Source: Rhodospirillales bacterium
GTDB taxonomy: Bacteria; Pseudomonadota; Alphaproteobacteria; Rhodospirillales; Casp-alpha2
Assembly: GCA_017644185.1 (NCBI GenBank)
Contig: JAEPMA010000012.1
Coordinates: forward strand, 49,397-113,396
Reading direction: 5' to 3'
Length of the DNA: 64,000 bases
Part shown: positions 24,425 through 34,066 of the stretch, in pieces
Layout: the number at the start of each line of letters is the position of its first letter
How positions within the stretch are numbered: the first letter of the stretch is position 1
Notes under the pieces: model-generated
What the model saw: the letters and a program-made list of their open reading frames with translations, nothing else
Databases searched by the model: none
What the model was told of the DNA's origin: nothing
Position numbers and translations under genes: made by a program

Positions 24425-25840
24425 TCAAAGCAGAACCAGCGCCGCCAGCCCCAGAAAGGCAAAGAACCCGACGACATCGGTCACGGTGGTCAGGAACACA
24501 CTCGACGCAATAGCAGGATCAACGCCTGCCTTGTCGAGCATGATCGGGATCGTCGTGCCCGCCAAGCCTGCGATGACCATGTTGATGATCATGGCGCTGG
24601 CAATGACGATGCCCAACGTCGAGCTTTGGAACCACAACCACGCCACGACACCTGAAAGAATTGCGAAAGCGATACCGTTGAAACACCCGACGATCACTTC
24701 CTTCGTGATCACCCGGTAAGCGTTCGCGCCTGTCAGTTCTTTGGTTGCCAACGCTCGAACCGTGACAGTCAAAGTCTGTGTCCCTGCATTCCCCCCCATC
24801 GAGGCAACGATCGGCATCAGAACGGCAAGTGCGACCACCTGTTCAATGGTCGCATCGAAAATCCCGATCACCATCGAAGCCAGGATAGCTGTTAAAAGAT
24901 TGACGACGAGCCAGCTGAAACGTGCGCGCGCCGTCGAGATCGAGGCGTGATACAGGTCGTCCTCAATAACACCGCCCATGCGCATGATGTCTTCTTCATG
25001 TTCTTCATGGATGACGTCGACCACGTCATCGATGGTAATTGCGCCGACCAGACGGCCGTCCGCGTCGATCACCGGCGCGGACACAAGGTCGCGTTGGCGG
25101 AACAGGAAGGCGACGTCTTCCTGGTCGGTGTCGACCGCAATCTCGTGCATTTCCTCTTCCATGACCTCGGTCACGGGCACCTGGCGCCGCGAGCGCAACA
25201 ACGCGCTTAAAGACACCGCACCGACCGGGTGGCGGCGCACATCGATCACGAAGATATCGTAGAAAATGCTCGGCAGTTCGTCTTCGCCGGTATCGGCCTT
25301 ACGGCGCATGTAATCGATGCACTGCCCGACGTTCCAATGGCTCGGCACCGTCACGACCTCGCGCTGCATCAGACGCCCGGCACTATCTTCCGGGTAACTC
25401 AGGCCTTCTTCGATGAAGGTTCGGTCTTCGTCGGGAATCTGTTCGAGGAGTTCTTTCTGGCGGTCCTCGTCCAGTTCCTCGAACACCATCAACGCGTCAT
25501 CGCTGTCGAGCTCGGTGATCGCGTCAGCGGCACGCTGGGTACCGAGGGCCGCCAGAACGGTCTCGCGCACCGTCTCGTCGAGTTCGGACAGGACTTCCGG
25601 GTCGAAAATATCCCGGGTCGTCTTGATCAGGCGCGTTCGGTCATCGGGACTGAGGCGCTCAAGCAGGTCGGCGAAGTCCGCATAGTGAAGTTCGGCGACG
25701 AAGTCGTGAACCTTTTCGGTTTCACCCGCATCCATGGCTTCGGTAACGAAAACCTCGGGCCCCACGGGTTCGGCGACCACGGCGGCGGCATCGGTTTCAG
25801 CATCCGGCTGGATATCGGTCTTGTTTTCGTCTTCCGCCAT
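24425..25840 (-). CDS. mgtE: MgtE magnesium transporter
   Basis: 471 residues. Cytoplasmic N domain (about 35-165) with superhelical repeats such as FADLLERLSPDDRTRLI, a CBS pair (about 165-290, with DIFVIDVRRHPVGAVSL and RDLVSAPVIDADGRLVGAI) and a C-terminal five-helix membrane domain (about 310-471) with VLMPIVASMGGNAGTQTLTV. It imports Mg2+ (and possibly Co2+) and is gated by Mg2+ binding at the N/CBS interface. The ATG at 25840 is chosen because the preceding residues have no family counterpart and GCAGGG lies upstream. Confidence 0.93.
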   Translation of the reverse strand: MAEDENKTDIQPDAETDAAAVVAEPVGPEVFVTEAMDAGETEKVHDFVAELHYADFADLLERLSPDDRTRLIKTTRDIFDPEVLSELDETVRETVLAALGTQRAADAITELDSDDALMVFEELDEDRQKELLEQIPDEDRTFIEEGLSYPEDSAGRLMQREVVTVPSHWNVGQCIDYMRRKADTGEDELPSIFYDIFVIDVRRHPVGAVSLSALLRSRRQVPVTEVMEEEMHEIAVDTDQEDVAFLFRQRDLVSAPVIDADGRLVGAITIDDVVDVIHEEHEEDIMRMGGVIEDDLYHASISTARARFSWLVVNLLTAILASMVIGIFDATIEQVVALAVLMPIVASMGGNAGTQTLTVTVRALATKELTGANAYRVITKEVIVGCFNGIAFAILSGVVAWLWFQSSTLGIVIASAMIINMVIAGLAGTTIPIMLDKAGVDPAIASSVFLTTVTDVVGFFAFLGLAALVLL

Positions 25841-25891
25841 ATGCCCTGCACTCCGTCTCCGGGGATACAAGATACGACATGAAGGGCGCAT

Positions 25892-25916
25892 AAACGAAAC
25901 CCGCCAAACGGCGGGT
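25892..25916 (-). terminator. Likely terminator after tRNA-Leu
   Basis: On the minus strand ACCCGCC-GTTT-GGCGGGT (25916-25899) is followed by TTCGTTTA. It lies between tRNA-Leu at 26032-26118 and mgtE, so it would end the tRNA transcript before mgtE. Confidence 0.6.
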
Positions 25917-26031
25917 CATGCAAACGCGATGTGCGGGGGCCGGGATACGGAACCAAGCGCCAGCAATCATCTATGACCCGATTACGTCGTCTTGATGTTC
26001 TCCCGGATTGCCGATTACCGACTAGAAGATT

Positions 26032-26118
26032 TGGTGCGGTCGAGAAGACTCGAACTTCCACCCCTGTTACAGGACAGCGACCTCAACGCTGCGCGTCTAC
26101 CAGTTCCGCCACGACCGC
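26032..26118 (-). tRNA. tRNA-Leu (anticodon GAG)
   Basis: Reading the minus strand from 26118 gives GCGGTCGTGGCGGAACTGGT, a D-loop with TGGTAGACG, an anticodon stem CAGCG/CGCTG around TTGAGGT (anticodon GAG), a long variable arm (about TGTCCTGTAACAGGGG, class II), a T-arm with GGAAGTTCGAGTCTTC, and an acceptor closing CGACCGC. The CCA is encoded at 26034-26032. The 87-base length is normal for tRNA-Leu. Confidence 0.95.
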
Positions 26119-26267
26119 ACTGGGCGTTGAAGTATCAGGTCGATGCGGACTGGTCAAGCGATCAGATGCGGGTTTATTTCAGCCAAAAAAGGCGGAAATC
26201 CGGGATTTTCGGCCTTCCCTGCCGGAACACCCTTGCGGTGATGTCATGGCGCCCCCATAAAAACGGC

Positions 26268-26957
26268 ATGAACGACACCGGAAGCGTAACAATTGAGCAG
26301 CCGAGCCCGCTGGAACACGTCGAATGGCGCATCAGCGACACACTCATCCCCTACCCTGAAGCACTCGAATTCATGGAGCAGCGCGCCGCCGATATCCGGG
26401 CTGGGACTGCCCCCGAGACCGTCTGGCTGCTTGAACACCCGCCACTCTACACCGCAGGCACCAGCGCCGATCCGACGGAGCTATTGGATGCGCAGCGCTT
26501 CCCCGTTTACGAAACGGGCCGTGGCGGGCGCTATACGTATCATGGGCCCGGCCAACGGGTGGCCTACGTCATGCTGGATCTCAAGAAACGCGGACAGGAT
26601 GTACGCAAATACGTCTGTGATCTGGAAGAATGGGTGATCCGGACGCTCATGGGGTTCAACGTCATCGGTGAACGCCGCGAAGGCCGGGTCGGGATCTGGG
26701 TGAAACGCGGCGCGCCTTCAAATCCCATTTCCAAAGAAGATAAGATCGCCGCGATCGGTGTGCGTATCCGCCGTTGGGTCACGTTCCACGGGATCGCCAT
26801 CAACGTCGAACCCGACCTCGAGCATTTCTCGGGGATCGTCCCATGCGGGATCGGCGAGCACGGGGTGACGTCTTTGTGGGATCTCGGCGTCACCGCGACC
26901 ATGCCGGATGTGGACAATCAGTTGCGGGAGAGTTTCCGGGACGTTTTTGGGGCGTAA
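26268..26957 (+). CDS. lipB: Octanoyltransferase LipB
   Basis: 229 residues. Transfers octanoate from ACP to lipoyl domains. The motifs are [31 protein letters not shown], and the catalytic pair K159 ([14 protein letters not shown]) and C193 ([12 protein letters not shown]). The ATG at 26268 is preferred because the reading frame upstream runs through the tRNA-Leu gene; another ATG at 26241 is possible. Lipoylation supports the branched-chain keto-acid dehydrogenase that feeds the leucine pathway, though not by operon linkage. Confidence 0.93.
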   Translation: MNDTGSVTIEQPSPLEHVEWRISDTLIPYPEALEFMEQRAADIRAGTAPETVWLLEHPPLYTAGTSADPTELLDAQRFPVYETGRGGRYTYHGPGQRVAYVMLDLKKRGQDVRKYVCDLEEWVIRTLMGFNVIGERREGRVGIWVKRGAPSNPISKEDKIAAIGVRIRRWVTFHGIAINVEPDLEHFSGIVPCGIGEHGVTSLWDLGVTATMPDVDNQLRESFRDVFGA

Positions 26958-26983
26958 TCCCCTTAGCCTCAACACATCATCGA

Positions 26984-27067
26984 CGTCATCCTGAACTTGA
27001 TTCAGGATCCATAAATTCTAAGGCCTCGGTGTTTTCTCATGGGCCCTGAATCGAGTTCAGGGCGACG
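26984..27067. repeat. Family B repeat, copy 4
   Basis: CATCCTGAACTTGATTCAGG (26988 on) and GGGCCCTGAATCGAGTTCAG (to 27060) flank a centre ending in GTTTTCTCAT. It lies between the convergent lipB and MaoC genes and could act as a two-way hairpin there. Confidence 0.75.
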
Positions 27068-27084
27068 AAACGTCTTGAGGAATC

Positions 27085-27543
27085 TTAAGTCGGCCTCTTC
27101 GCGAGAATGTGGATGCAGGTGTAGGACATCACTTCTTCGTCACGCTGATTCAGCACCGAATAATAGATCAACGCCGTTCCACGGTCGGGCTTGGAAGACG
27201 ACGGTTTCTGCGAAGTGACTTCGCCAACCACGCGTAGCGTATCGCCGGGCCGTACCGGCCTTTTCCAACGCAACTCGTCGAAACCGGGTGAGCCCATCGA
27301 ACACGACGCCAGATATCCCGTTGCATGGATCAGGCGGAACGCCACGCACATGGTGTGAAAACCGCTCGAAATCAGCCCCCCGTAAGGGCCTTCGTCCGAA
27401 TGGGGGACGTCGATATGAAACGGTTGTGGGTCCCAGGCCCAGGCGAAGTCGAGGATCTGTGATTCCGTCAGCGTCGCACCGGCGCTCTCGAATTTCCGTC
27501 CGACCGTGAAATCCTCGAAATAGAGGTCTTTTTCCTGTGCCAT
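27085..27543 (-). CDS. MaoC-family dehydratase
   Basis: 152 residues with a single hotdog fold and the MaoC hydratase motif (WAWDPQPFHID and YGGLISSGFHTMCVA). Adds or removes water across an acyl-CoA double bond or a related thioester. The start is the ATG at 27543, with AGGGGGAAC upstream. It is downstream of acyP and pccA in the same direction, eight bases after acyP. A role such as mesaconyl-CoA or (R)-specific enoyl-CoA hydratase cannot be distinguished. Confidence 0.82.
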   Translation of the reverse strand: MAQEKDLYFEDFTVGRKFESAGATLTESQILDFAWAWDPQPFHIDVPHSDEGPYGGLISSGFHTMCVAFRLIHATGYLASCSMGSPGFDELRWKRPVRPGDTLRVVGEVTSQKPSSSKPDRGTALIYYSVLNQRDEEVMSYTCIHILAKRPT

Positions 27544-27551
27544 GTTCCCCC

Positions 27552-27833
27552 TCAAACCGTTGGACGCGTCTCAAATCCGCCTGACGGAATCACGTCGGTC
27601 ACCGATTTAACGATATTGTCGACCCGCGCCATCGGCGGGCCTTTGCGGCAAAGTGCCAGCATGGTCTCAACGTTGTTGGAACCGCCAGAAAAGATCGCTT
27701 CGACGCGCCCGTCTCTCAAATTACGTACCCAGCCAGAAAGACCGAGTCGTGTCGCCTGCTTTTCCGTCCAGCCGCGGAACCAGACGCCCTGAACGCGCCC
27801 TTCAATAAAGACGTGGATCGCCGTTTCCGGCAC
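27552..27833 (-). CDS. acyP: Acylphosphatase
   Basis: 93 residues, with the family motif [16 protein letters not shown] (substrate Arg R20) and GWVRNLRDG (Asn N38). It hydrolyses acylphosphates in the cytosol. The start is a GTG at 27833, four bases after the pccA stop, and it is followed closely by MaoC. Confidence 0.88.
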   Translation of the reverse strand: MPETAIHVFIEGRVQGVWFRGWTEKQATRLGLSGWVRNLRDGRVEAIFSGGSNNVETMLALCRKGPPMARVDNIVKSVTDVIPSGGFETRPTV

Positions 27834-27837
27834 GGGC

Positions 27838-29826
27838 CTACTCGAACTCCAGAATGACCTGATCGACGGCGAGGTTCGCGCCGGCCTCGGCCTTAACGGC
27901 GGCAACGACGCAGTCGCGTTCAGCGCGAAGCACGTTCTCCATCTTCATCGCCTCGACGACACAGAGTTCCTCCCCCGCCTTCACTTCCTGGCCCTCCTCG
28001 ACCGCGACGGAGACCAGCAGGCCCGGCATCGGTGACAAAAGAAGCTTGGAGGTGTCCGGCGGCTCCTTCACAGGCATCAGCGCATTCAATTCGGCGACGT
28101 GAGGCGACAGCACCCACGCGTCTGCGCGCGAGCCGCCCTGCGAAACGATATAGGCGACCGTCGAGCGCGCCACCTGGAAGCAAACCGTCTCACCGTTGAT
28201 GTCGGCCCTGAACAGCTCGTCCCCCAGCTGCCAGTCGGTCTTCACCGTGAATTCGTCCCCATCGACATTCAGATCGACCGCGCTTCCGTCGGCGCTACCG
28301 ATAGTGACGTTGTACTGCCCTTCACCGAACACCACGACCCAGTCCTGCGAGACTTTTCGGGTATGCGCCGCTTGCTGACCGGAGATCTGCGCCGCGCGCG
28401 CCTGATAGGCGGCATGCATGACCGCGGCCACGGCGGCGAACATTTTCGGGTCTTTCGGATCGGCATCACCGGGATCGAAGCCCTCCGGGTATTCCTCAGC
28501 GATGAAGTTCGTCGTCAGCCGGCCCTCAACGAATCTGGGATGGGTCATCAGGGCATTCAGGAACGGGATATTGTGCTGCACGCCACGGATCAGAAATTCA
28601 TCCAGCGCGCGTTGCATGCGTTTCGTCGCCGAAATCCGGTCCGGCCCATAGGTGATCAACTTGGCGATCATCGGGTCATAGAACATGGAGATCTCGCCGC
28701 CTTCGTAAACACCGGTATCGACGCGGACGTCGTCTTCCTCGACCGGCGGGCGATACGTCACCAAACGTCCGATCGACGGCAGGAAGTTGCGGAACGGGTC
28801 TTCGGCGTAGATGCGGCTTTCCATCGCCCAACCGTTGAGCTTGATGTCTTTCTGCGCGAACGGCAGCTTTTCACCGTCGGCGACCCGGATCATCAACTCC
28901 ACCAGATCAAGACCGGTGATGTATTCCGTCACCGGATGCTCGACCTGTAGACGCGTGTTCATCTCAAGAAAATAGAAGTTCTTGTCCTTGTCGACGATGA
29001 ATTCCACCGTTCCCGCCGAGTGATAATCGACGGCGGCGGCCAGCGCGACCGCCTGTTCCCCCATCGCCTTACGGGTCTTTTCATCAAGAAATGGCGAAGG
29101 CGCCTCTTCGATCACTTTCTGATGGCGGCGCTGAATCGAGCATTCCCGCTCGCCCAGGTAGACCGTGTTGCCGTGCTTGTCGGCGATGATCTGGATTTCG
29201 ATGTGGCGCGGGTCTTCGATGAACTTTTCAACGAACACACGGTCGTCACCGAACGAAGACTTCGCTTCGTTGGTCGCGCGCACGAAACCGTCCTTTGCCT
29301 CTTCGGCGTTCCAGGCAATCCGCATGCCCTTACCACCACCACCGGCCGATGCTTTCAGCATCACCGGATAGCCGATCTGATCGGCGACCTTGACCGCTTC
29401 GTTCACGTCCTTGATCGCGTCGGGGTGTCCCGGCACACACGAGACATTCGCTGCGTTCGCCAGCTTCTTGGATTCGATCTTATCGCCCATCGCTGTGATC
29501 GCTTTCGGGCCCGGCCCGATAAAGGCGACGCCGGCTTTGTCGAGCGCTTCGGCGAACTTCGTGTTTTCGGAGAGGAAGCCATAACCCGGATGCACCGCTT
29601 CTGCGCCTGTGTCCTTAATCGCTTTCAGGATGTTATCGATGATCAGATAGCTCTCCGACGACGGCGCCGCCCCGATATGTACGGCTTCATCGGCCATCCT
29701 GACATGAAGCGAGTCCTTATCGGCGTCGGAATAGACGGCAACGGTGGAAATTCCCATCGCGCGGGCCGACTTAATGACCCGGCACGCAATCTCTCCCCGG
29801 TTGGCGATCAGTATTTTCTTGAACAT
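27838..29826 (-). CDS. pccA: Propionyl-CoA carboxylase alpha (biotin carboxylase plus BCCP)
   Basis: 662 residues from the ATG at 29826. Biotin carboxylase motifs [31 protein letters not shown] and [16 protein letters not shown], a BT linker, and a C-terminal biotinyl domain with [12 protein letters not shown] (K628). It carboxylates propionyl-CoA (or acetyl-CoA) with the beta subunit. The EAMKMEN tail and the separate MCC alpha at 9196 support PCC. The beta gene is at 34548-36080, about 4.7 kb away with several unrelated genes between. First in a pccA-acyP-MaoC unit. Confidence 0.88.
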   Translation of the reverse strand: MFKKILIANRGEIACRVIKSARAMGISTVAVYSDADKDSLHVRMADEAVHIGAAPSSESYLIIDNILKAIKDTGAEAVHPGYGFLSENTKFAEALDKAGVAFIGPGPKAITAMGDKIESKKLANAANVSCVPGHPDAIKDVNEAVKVADQIGYPVMLKASAGGGGKGMRIAWNAEEAKDGFVRATNEAKSSFGDDRVFVEKFIEDPRHIEIQIIADKHGNTVYLGERECSIQRRHQKVIEEAPSPFLDEKTRKAMGEQAVALAAAVDYHSAGTVEFIVDKDKNFYFLEMNTRLQVEHPVTEYITGLDLVELMIRVADGEKLPFAQKDIKLNGWAMESRIYAEDPFRNFLPSIGRLVTYRPPVEEDDVRVDTGVYEGGEISMFYDPMIAKLITYGPDRISATKRMQRALDEFLIRGVQHNIPFLNALMTHPRFVEGRLTTNFIAEEYPEGFDPGDADPKDPKMFAAVAAVMHAAYQARAAQISGQQAAHTRKVSQDWVVVFGEGQYNVTIGSADGSAVDLNVDGDEFTVKTDWQLGDELFRADINGETVCFQVARSTVAYIVSQGGSRADAWVLSPHVAELNALMPVKEPPDTSKLLLSPMPGLLVSVAVEEGQEVKAGEELCVVEAMKMENVLRAERDCVVAAVKAEAGANLAVDQVILEFE

Positions 29827-29927
29827 GCTTCTCTCTCGGTGATCCTCTCCCGGCACTGTTTTACTGTGCGTGCACCGGCCTTTCGAGACTTTTTTGCAGT
29901 CGCGAAATCCACGACGCTGGTTGCGGG

Positions 29928-30170
29928 CTATTTCCCCATCATACCGTCGAACAATCCCATCACCCATGCGACATGCAATGCCAGTACACTGCCCCAGCCA
30001 ACCATCGGCAGTACGAACCAGGGCTCGTCCGGTGTCGTCAGAAAGTTGACGGGCACCAAGACCACCATCACGGCAAAGTAGCCGATTAGGTGTAGGCCAA
30101 ACCCTCGCAAACGGCGGCGCGAGCGGGATGAACTTTCGGCAGGTGAGCCTTCAGGATGACTTTCTCTCAT
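29928..30170 (-). CDS. Small 2TM-domain membrane protein
   Basis: 80 residues. An Arg/Ser-rich N-terminus is followed by two hydrophobic helices (about 27-47 and 55-75) with the pattern FGLHLIGYFAVMVVLVPVNF and GWGSVLALHVAWVMGLFDG, like 2TM-domain proteins. The start is uncertain: the ATG at 30170 is used, with a GTG at 30188 as an alternative. It is upstream of pccA in the same direction by about 100 bases. Function unknown. Confidence 0.7.
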   Translation of the reverse strand: MRESHPEGSPAESSSRSRRRLRGFGLHLIGYFAVMVVLVPVNFLTTPDEPWFVLPMVGWGSVLALHVAWVMGLFDGMMGK

Positions 30171-30237
30171 AAGTCGATTGTAACGCACAGCGCGCTATGA
30201 ACAATCACTGCACGGAATGAGGCGCTAATCGGCCACC

Positions 30238-31140
30238 TCAAGACTTCGGCCGCAATGCCAACCACATTGCCCCACCAACGATCAACACGGCGCCGAAGAT
30301 TGCACTCGCGTCCGGCCACTCGTCGAAAATCAGTAGCCCAAAAATTGCGGCGAACAGAATCCCGGTATATCGAACCGGCACCAACGATGTCGCATCGGCG
30401 ATGCGAAACGCACGGATGTTACAGACCTGCCCGACAATGGCGACCGGGCCCATGGCAGCGATCAACAAGAACGTGTCCATGTTCATGTCATCCCAAAACC
30501 AGACGCCGATGACCAACACCATGATCGCCGCCAATATATTGACCTTGAACAGAATACGGCTGGCACTTTCCCGGGCAGCGGTCGCGCGCAACAGCACCAC
30601 TTCCCCGCCCCACGTGACAGCCTGGCCAAAAGCCGCCAGCACGCCTAAAACGGCCCATCCGGCGGCACCAACGGTCCCTGGGCCGGCGACGATGATGGCC
30701 CCCACGAGTGCAACCACACCTGCGACAATTTCCCGCCAACCGGCACGTTCATGCAGGAACAGGACCGCGAACAGCATCGTGAAAACCCCATTCGTCATGG
30801 CGATTGCCTGAACATTAGCCAATGGAATGCTGGTCACGGCGTAAACGCCGAATACCAATGCACCGACGCTGCATGCCGAACGAGCGGCATGCAGCACGAA
30901 CAAGCTACGACCGCTACCTTCAATAACCGGTCCCGGGGTTCGTCGAATAACCTCAGTAATGAAAAAAGGGGCGATGCACACGGCACCGGCCATATACCTC
31001 AAGAACGCCACTTGCACCGCCGGCACATTGGCACCGACCAACTTCGGCAGGACCCACATAAACGCGAACAATGCCGAGGCGGCTGCAGCCCACAGCATTG
31101 CCGAAAGAATCTGACTGCCACTTGCGGGTTCAGCGGTCAT
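30238..31140 (-). CDS. DMT-superfamily transporter (EamA family)
   Basis: 300 residues with about ten membrane helices in two repeated EamA halves. Typical stretches are AVQVAFLRYMAGAVC, VVALVGAIIVAGPG and the C-terminal FGLLIFDEWPDASAIFGAVLI. It would export or import a small metabolite driven by the proton gradient. It is divergent from the diguanylate cyclase across a 167-base gap. Substrate unknown. Confidence 0.85.
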   Translation of the reverse strand: MTAEPASGSQILSAMLWAAAASALFAFMWVLPKLVGANVPAVQVAFLRYMAGAVCIAPFFITEVIRRTPGPVIEGSGRSLFVLHAARSACSVGALVFGVYAVTSIPLANVQAIAMTNGVFTMLFAVLFLHERAGWREIVAGVVALVGAIIVAGPGTVGAAGWAVLGVLAAFGQAVTWGGEVVLLRATAARESASRILFKVNILAAIMVLVIGVWFWDDMNMDTFLLIAAMGPVAIVGQVCNIRAFRIADATSLVPVRYTGILFAAIFGLLIFDEWPDASAIFGAVLIVGGAMWLALRPKS

Positions 31141-31307
31141 CGAATGCGTCTCGCGAGCAAGACGGGAACCAAACTATTGGAGATTGCGGTCATTTTTATG
31201 TAGTTTTGGTGCGGGCGATTTGCGGCTTTGATCTTAGATGGTCACGAACCGGCTAAATAAAAACCACCTACCCGCCCGGGGAAAATAAAAACGACAGGTT
31301 GTGAAGC

Positions 31308-32216
31308 ATGACTGAGCAGCGCACGGATTTCGTCGCAGCGGAAAATTGGGATTTAATTATCCAGAGCCTGGACCGGCTTTCCGAAGGCATTACCATCATC
31401 GATGCCGAAGACAAGCTGGTTCTCTACAACACCCAGGCCGCCCAATACCTGGGCATCGACAAAGAAGCGATCGGTGTCGGCGTGTCGCTGCACGACCTGC
31501 AATCACGCCAATCCGGCAAATCTGCCGTGGACCCGTCATCCTTGCTGATGCAGCAACTCGACGCGTCACGGGAAGGTAAGCCTCAGTTTTTCGAACGCGA
31601 GCTTAAAGGCGGGCGAATTCTCTCTGTCCGGGCCAACCCGATTCCCGGCGGCGGCGTTATCACGCTCTATACCGACATCACCGAGCGCAAAGCGTTCGAG
31701 AAACGCCTCATCGACATGGCGACCCGCGACGAACTGACGGGCCTCGTCAATCGCCGCGAGTTCTTCACCCTCGCCCACCACGAGGAAGAACGCGCCAAAC
31801 GCGAAGGCCACGTGGTCAGCGTGATGATGGTCGATGCCGACTACTTCAAAAAGATCAACGACACATTCGGCCACGCCACGGGCGACGATGTATTGCGCGA
31901 CCTCGCCGACAATTGTCGCAAGATTTTCCGGAAGACCGATATCGTTGGCCGCTATGGCGGTGAAGAATTCTCGGTGGTTTTACCGGGGGCGCAGGAAGAT
32001 ATGGCCAAGATCATCGCCGAACGTCTGCGCGCCAGCGTCGCCGACAGCGTCGTGGAATCAGACAAGGGCGAGGTGAAGTACACCGTCAGCATCGGCATTG
32101 CCTGTGCGACGGGCAAGGACGTACGGATCGAGGAACTTTTGGACCGCGCGGACCGCGCGCTCTACACGGCGAAGGCGCAAGGACGCAATCGCGCCGTCTT
32201 TGATTCGGCGGCCTGA
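31308..32216 (+). CDS. PAS-GGDEF diguanylate cyclase
   Basis: 302 residues. N-terminal PAS domain (about 15-125) with LDRLSEGITIIDAEDKLVLYN, then a GGDEF domain (about 135-300) with RDELTGLVNRREF and the catalytic GGEEF at 217-221. An RKTD inhibitory site (208-211) sits five residues before it, so product inhibition is likely. No transmembrane helices, so it is a soluble sensor that would make c-di-GMP from two GTP. A carbamoylase-type hydrolase starts three bases downstream. Confidence 0.92.
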   Translation: MTEQRTDFVAAENWDLIIQSLDRLSEGITIIDAEDKLVLYNTQAAQYLGIDKEAIGVGVSLHDLQSRQSGKSAVDPSSLLMQQLDASREGKPQFFERELKGGRILSVRANPIPGGGVITLYTDITERKAFEKRLIDMATRDELTGLVNRREFFTLAHHEEERAKREGHVVSVMMVDADYFKKINDTFGHATGDDVLRDLADNCRKIFRKTDIVGRYGGEEFSVVLPGAQEDMAKIIAERLRASVADSVVESDKGEVKYTVSIGIACATGKDVRIEELLDRADRALYTAKAQGRNRAVFDSAA

Positions 32217-32219
32217 CCC

Positions 32220-33164
32220 ATGGCGCGAAAAATGACCCTCGCCGTCGCCCAATCCGGCGCGGTACAGAAAGACGATCCACGCGAGGCGAATGTAGCCAGG
32301 CTTTGTAAGATGATGTCGGACGCCGCCGACCAAAACGCGGACCTTGTCGTCTTTACCGAGATCGCACTCACAACATTTTTTCCCAGGTGGTACGCTGAAG
32401 ATCGAGCGGAAATGGACCAATGGTTCGAACGCGAGATGCCGAACGCGGCGACGCAGCCCCTGTTCGACCTTGCCCGTGAGCGCGGTGTCGGGTTTTACCT
32501 TGGATATGGCGAATTGACACCGGACGGTCATCACTTCAATACCTCGATCCTGGTCGACAAGCAGGCCCAGATCGTCGGTAAATACCGAAAGGTGCATCTT
32601 CCCGGTCACGACGAATACGATCCCGAACGTGCTTTCCAGCATCTGGAAAAACGCTACTTCGAACCGGGCAATCTCGGCTTTCCCGTCTGGGAAACCATGG
32701 GCGGGACCATGGGTATGTGCATCTGCAACGACCGCCGCTGGCCGGAGACATTTCGCGTGATGGGTCTCAAGGGTGTCGAGTTGGTGATGCTCGGCTATAA
32801 CACGCCGTCCGCGAACTCCCAGAACGGCAGCGAAAGCGCGGAATTGCGCAAGTTCCATAACCGCCTCGCCCTCCAGGCAGGCGCGTATCAGAACTCGACC
32901 TTCGTTGCCGCATCGGCAAAGGCCGGGACGGAAGATGGCCACCACATGTTCGGCGAAAGCTGCATTGTCGCGCCCACCGGCGAAATTATCGCGATCGCCG
33001 AAACCGAAGACGATGAGTTGGTGATCGCCGAGATCGATCTGGACGGCACCAAGTTCGGCAAATCGACCGTCTTCGATTTTGGGCGTCACCGCCGCATCGA
33101 ACACTACGGCATAATTTCGACACAAACCGGTGTCACCAAAACATCAGACAAAAAGACGGGGTAA
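32220..33164 (+). CDS. Nitrilase-family amidohydrolase (N-carbamoyl-D-amino acid hydrolase-like)
   Basis: 314 residues with the Glu-Lys-Cys triad: E47 (VVFTEIAL), K124 (KYRKVHLPG) and C169 in MCICNDRRWPETF, the D-carbamoylase signature. It would hydrolyse N-carbamoyl compounds to amino acids, CO2 and ammonia. The start is three bases after the diguanylate cyclase stop, so the two are one transcript and coupled translation is plausible. No hydantoinase gene lies nearby, so the substrate may differ from the classical pathway. Confidence 0.85.
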   Translation: MARKMTLAVAQSGAVQKDDPREANVARLCKMMSDAADQNADLVVFTEIALTTFFPRWYAEDRAEMDQWFEREMPNAATQPLFDLARERGVGFYLGYGELTPDGHHFNTSILVDKQAQIVGKYRKVHLPGHDEYDPERAFQHLEKRYFEPGNLGFPVWETMGGTMGMCICNDRRWPETFRVMGLKGVELVMLGYNTPSANSQNGSESAELRKFHNRLALQAGAYQNSTFVAASAKAGTEDGHHMFGESCIVAPTGEIIAIAETEDDELVIAEIDLDGTKFGKSTVFDFGRHRRIEHYGIISTQTGVTKTSDKKTG

Positions 33165-33299
33165 CCGGGCAATTGCGGTTTGTTGTCGCTGGTCACTTTG
33201 TCCTAAACTGTAAAAACAAAACAATCATTCAATTAAAGGGCCATTAGAGCCTGACGCCTAATCGAGCGAACAGGCGTTATCCGTATGTAAGGAATGACC

Positions 33300-33890
33300 A
33301 TGTCGGCGAACGACGTAACATTCAGACCTGCGACGCGGGCCGATGCCCGGGTGATCGCTGAGCTATTCCAGATTTCCTCCGAAGGCGTTGCTGATTACGT
33401 CTGGAGTAAAATCGACGACCCGGAATACGCTGACCTGGACCTCGTGGAACGCGGTGAGAAACGCTATAGCCGGGAAGATGTCGACTTCTCTTATCAGAAC
33501 TGCGACGTTGCCGAGATCGACGGCGAGCCTGTCGGTATGCTGCACGCCTATGTCATGGGCGATGACGTCGGCAACGCGCCGGACGATATGGATCCGGTTT
33601 TGCGGCCTTATGCAGAATTGGAAGAACCTAAAAGTCTTTATATTTCCGGGCTTGCCTTGTTTGACGAGTACCGTGGTTCCGGCGTTGGCACGCGGTTACT
33701 TGATTTCGCTTACAAGAGAGCGCGAGCTGAAGGCATGAAGAAAATCAGCCTGATATGCTTCGAAGAAAACGAAGGCGCCTGTCGGCTTTATCAACGCGAG
33801 GGCTTTAAAGAGCGCGCGCGTCGGACCGTCGTTCCACATCCTCTGATCCGGCACGGTGGCGATGCCATCCTGATGGTGCGCGAAGACTAA
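33300..33890 (+). CDS. GNAT-family N-acetyltransferase
   Basis: 196 residues. The acetyl-CoA binding motif A region is LFDEYRGSGVGTRLLDFAY and the C-terminal part has CRLYQREGF. It would acetylate a small molecule, peptide or protein. The ATG at 33300 is chosen over the one at 33294 because AAGGA ends six bases before it. It stands alone between the carbamoylase and the receiver gene. Confidence 0.85.
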   Translation: MSANDVTFRPATRADARVIAELFQISSEGVADYVWSKIDDPEYADLDLVERGEKRYSREDVDFSYQNCDVAEIDGEPVGMLHAYVMGDDVGNAPDDMDPVLRPYAELEEPKSLYISGLALFDEYRGSGVGTRLLDFAYKRARAEGMKKISLICFEENEGACRLYQREGFKERARRTVVPHPLIRHGGDAILMVRED

Positions 33891-33933
33891 GAGCTTTCAG
33901 ACTTACAGGATTATGACTACCCCGGATGGCATT

Positions 33934-33957
33934 CTTTAAAAACTTATTCTTTTAAAG
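33934..33957. repeat. AT-rich palindrome upstream of the receiver gene
   Basis: Arms CTTTAAAA and TTTTAAAG with an eight-base loop, in the most AT-rich stretch of the right half (about 33930-34030). A -10-like TATAGAAT lies at 33978. It could be a regulatory or terminator structure for the GNAT transcript. Confidence 0.5.
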
Positions 33958-34066
33958 GTAATTGCTCGCATAAATAGTATAGAATAAATTTCCGTGTTTA
34001 CACATCAACAACATCGGAATATTTGTAGCTGAGAACGCTGATCCCGCTGCACACCCGGAGGTAGTA

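Noticed and set aside
25992..26267. An N-terminal extension of LipB starting within the tRNA region.
   Set aside because: It runs straight through tRNA-Leu (26032-26118) and adds residues with no family counterpart; the ATG at 26268 fits LipB length.
28099..30081. Two long plus-strand frames (from 28099 and 29020) opposite pccA.
   Set aside because: Both are antisense to a biotin carboxylase with all motifs intact and show no motifs of their own.
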